A DNA stretch of 64,000 nucleotides from the NCBI GenBank assembly GCA_016874135.1, contig VGVE01000002.1:1-64000 (forward strand), read 5' to 3'. The notes beneath the pieces were generated by a model that was not told where the DNA came from, ran no database searches, and saw only the letters and a program-made list of their open reading frames with translations. The position numbers and the translations under genes are program-made. Source of the stretch: Gammaproteobacteria bacterium (GTDB lineage Bacteria; Pseudomonadota; Gammaproteobacteria; Pseudomonadales; Azotimanducaceae). Below, in pieces: positions 63,439-64,000 of this stretch (the stretch's first letter is position 1; each line of letters begins with the position of its first letter).

Positions 63439-63812
63439 TCAGCTACAGCACCCTCGGCGTGAACGACACGGACCGCAGCATCGGATTCTACGACGCCTTC
63501 TTTGCCCTGCTCGGATGCGAGAGGACCACCACCAGCCCGACCTGGACCGGTTGCCGGAAAAAGGGTGAACGATCGCTTCTGTTTCTGACGCGACATTTCA
63601 ACCACGACACCGCCACATCCGGCAACGGCACCATGCTCGCCTTTCTGGCTGACGACCGATCAGCCGTCGACCGATGCCACGCCGCTGCGCTTGAACGCGA
63701 CGGCGTGTGTGAAGGTCCGCCCGGAGTGCGTGAAGGCATGGACCCCGTGTTCTACGCCGCCTACGTGCGAGATCCCGACGGCAACAAGCTCTGCGTGTAC
63801 GTTCGCAGGTAG
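63435..63812 (+). CDS. VOC-superfamily (glyoxalase/bleomycin-resistance fold) protein
   Basis: 125 aa from GTG 63435. Begins VISYSTLGVNDTDRSIGFYDAFFALLGCERT, the N-terminal beta-alpha-beta of the vicinal-oxygen-chelate fold, and ends GMDPVFYAAYVRDPDGNKLCVYVRR, the standard second-module ending with the DPDGN turn. Single VOC unit pair; likely dimeric metal enzyme or binding protein. Function beyond the fold not readable. Confidence 0.88.
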   Translation: MISYSTLGVNDTDRSIGFYDAFFALLGCERTTTSPTWTGCRKKGERSLLFLTRHFNHDTATSGNGTMLAFLADDRSAVDRCHAAALERDGVCEGPPGVREGMDPVFYAAYVRDPDGNKLCVYVRR

Positions 63813-63839
63813 CCGCGATCGGAGTCACCCTCGAATTCT

Positions 63840-63853
63840 GGACACTCCTCGTT
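63840..63853 (+). repeat. dispersed 14-bp motif GGACACWCCTCGTT, copy 3
   Basis: GGACACTCCTCGTT followed by five more T residues. Lies 27 bp after the VOC stop; the second tandem copy begins 29 bp further on. Confidence 0.5.
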
Positions 63854-63868
63854 TTTTTCGCGGGTTCC

Positions 63869-63882
63869 GGACACTCCTCGTT
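63869..63882 (+). repeat. dispersed 14-bp motif GGACACWCCTCGTT, copy 4
   Basis: GGACACTCCTCGTT, identical to the copy 29 bp upstream, followed by TTCCCCTCAACCCGTCCCC. Sequence from 63883 to 64000 contains no complete gene. Confidence 0.5.
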
Positions 63883-64000
63883 TTCCCCTCAACCCGTCCC
63901 CTGCCTCTGAGCATTCCAAAATCCCGACAGAAGACCTGAACAGCAACTACCTTGATGTCGCCTTCGGCGTTTCCGCGCAGCTTGGCAACAACCTAGCGGC

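Noticed and set aside
1-64000. tRNA, rRNA or CRISPR elements
   Set aside because: No T-arm GGTTCGAATCC-type sequences in a tRNA context, no rRNA core sequences and no regularly spaced repeats were seen.

Overview
The window reads as a chromosomal segment of an uncultured-type gammaproteobacterium with moderately high GC (near 58-60% by eye). Supporting this are RarD, DgkA, a GloB-type glyoxalase II, a SPOR protein, a DUF6316-like small protein, the N-terminal part of a large NAD-glutamate dehydrogenase, and a rich set of acyl-CoA and oxygenase genes of the kind seen in marine or soil lipid- and xenobiotic-degrading gammaproteobacteria. No rRNA, tRNA, CRISPR array, intact prophage or intact insertion sequence was found.

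Layout. 1-5.9 kb: minus-strand group of a nitrile-hydratase beta-like protein (cut by the window edge), a degenerate GH78-like protein, an alpha/beta hydrolase, a LysR regulator and a Rieske oxygenase with reversed domain order. 6-9.2 kb: ileS. 9.3-21.8 kb: catabolic genes (two luciferase-like monooxygenases, MFS transporter, hydrolases, enoyl-CoA hydratase, SnoaL-like protein, serine hydrolase, acyl-CoA-dehydrogenase-like flavoprotein), a CDF zinc exporter with dgkA, an APH-type kinase and an acyl-CoA synthetase. 21.8-23.65 kb: a regulatory island with a MerR regulator, repeated TGTACA boxes on both sides, and two similar three-way-junction RNA candidates with CCUCCC loops. 23.65-27.1 kb: a lipoprotein subtilase overlapping a PrcB-like lipoprotein. 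27.1-39.4 kb: a second APH-type kinase, MORN lipoprotein, class III aminotransferase, CysZ-like protein, Rieske oxygenase, M17 peptidase, hisI, cysS preceded by a tiny Cys-codon ORF, a flavoprotein, an M20 peptidase and an HNH nuclease. 39.8-52.4 kb: housekeeping and metabolic genes mixed with decayed ones (SPOR, MFS, EamA). 52.4-57.6 kb: TetR-linked acyl-CoA dehydrogenase pair and an SDR-PpiC-HupE operon. 57.6-64 kb: a decayed LamG/DUF11 surface protein, a truncated glutamate dehydrogenase, a redoxin-cytochrome-copper monooxygenase fusion and a VOC protein.

How it works together. Much of the content is acyl-CoA metabolism: activation (acyl-CoA synthetase), dehydrogenation (paired dehydrogenases), hydration (two crotonases), SDR oxidation, thioesterase, and two APH-fold kinases of the kind linked to hydroxyacyl-CoA breakdown. 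Several oxygenases may feed substrates in. Five genes are visibly decaying by nonsense codons, frameshifts or truncation, which suggests either recent relaxation of selection or, for single indels, sequence error.

The most interesting signals are non-coding: the paired C-rich-loop RNA candidates around the MerR gene, the Cys-rich mini-ORF ahead of cysS, a 12-bp hairpin whose loop is a G-quadruplex motif on the minus strand, and a 14-bp motif (GGACACWCCTCGTT) scattered between genes. All functional statements rest on reading motifs by eye; no database search or folding program was run.
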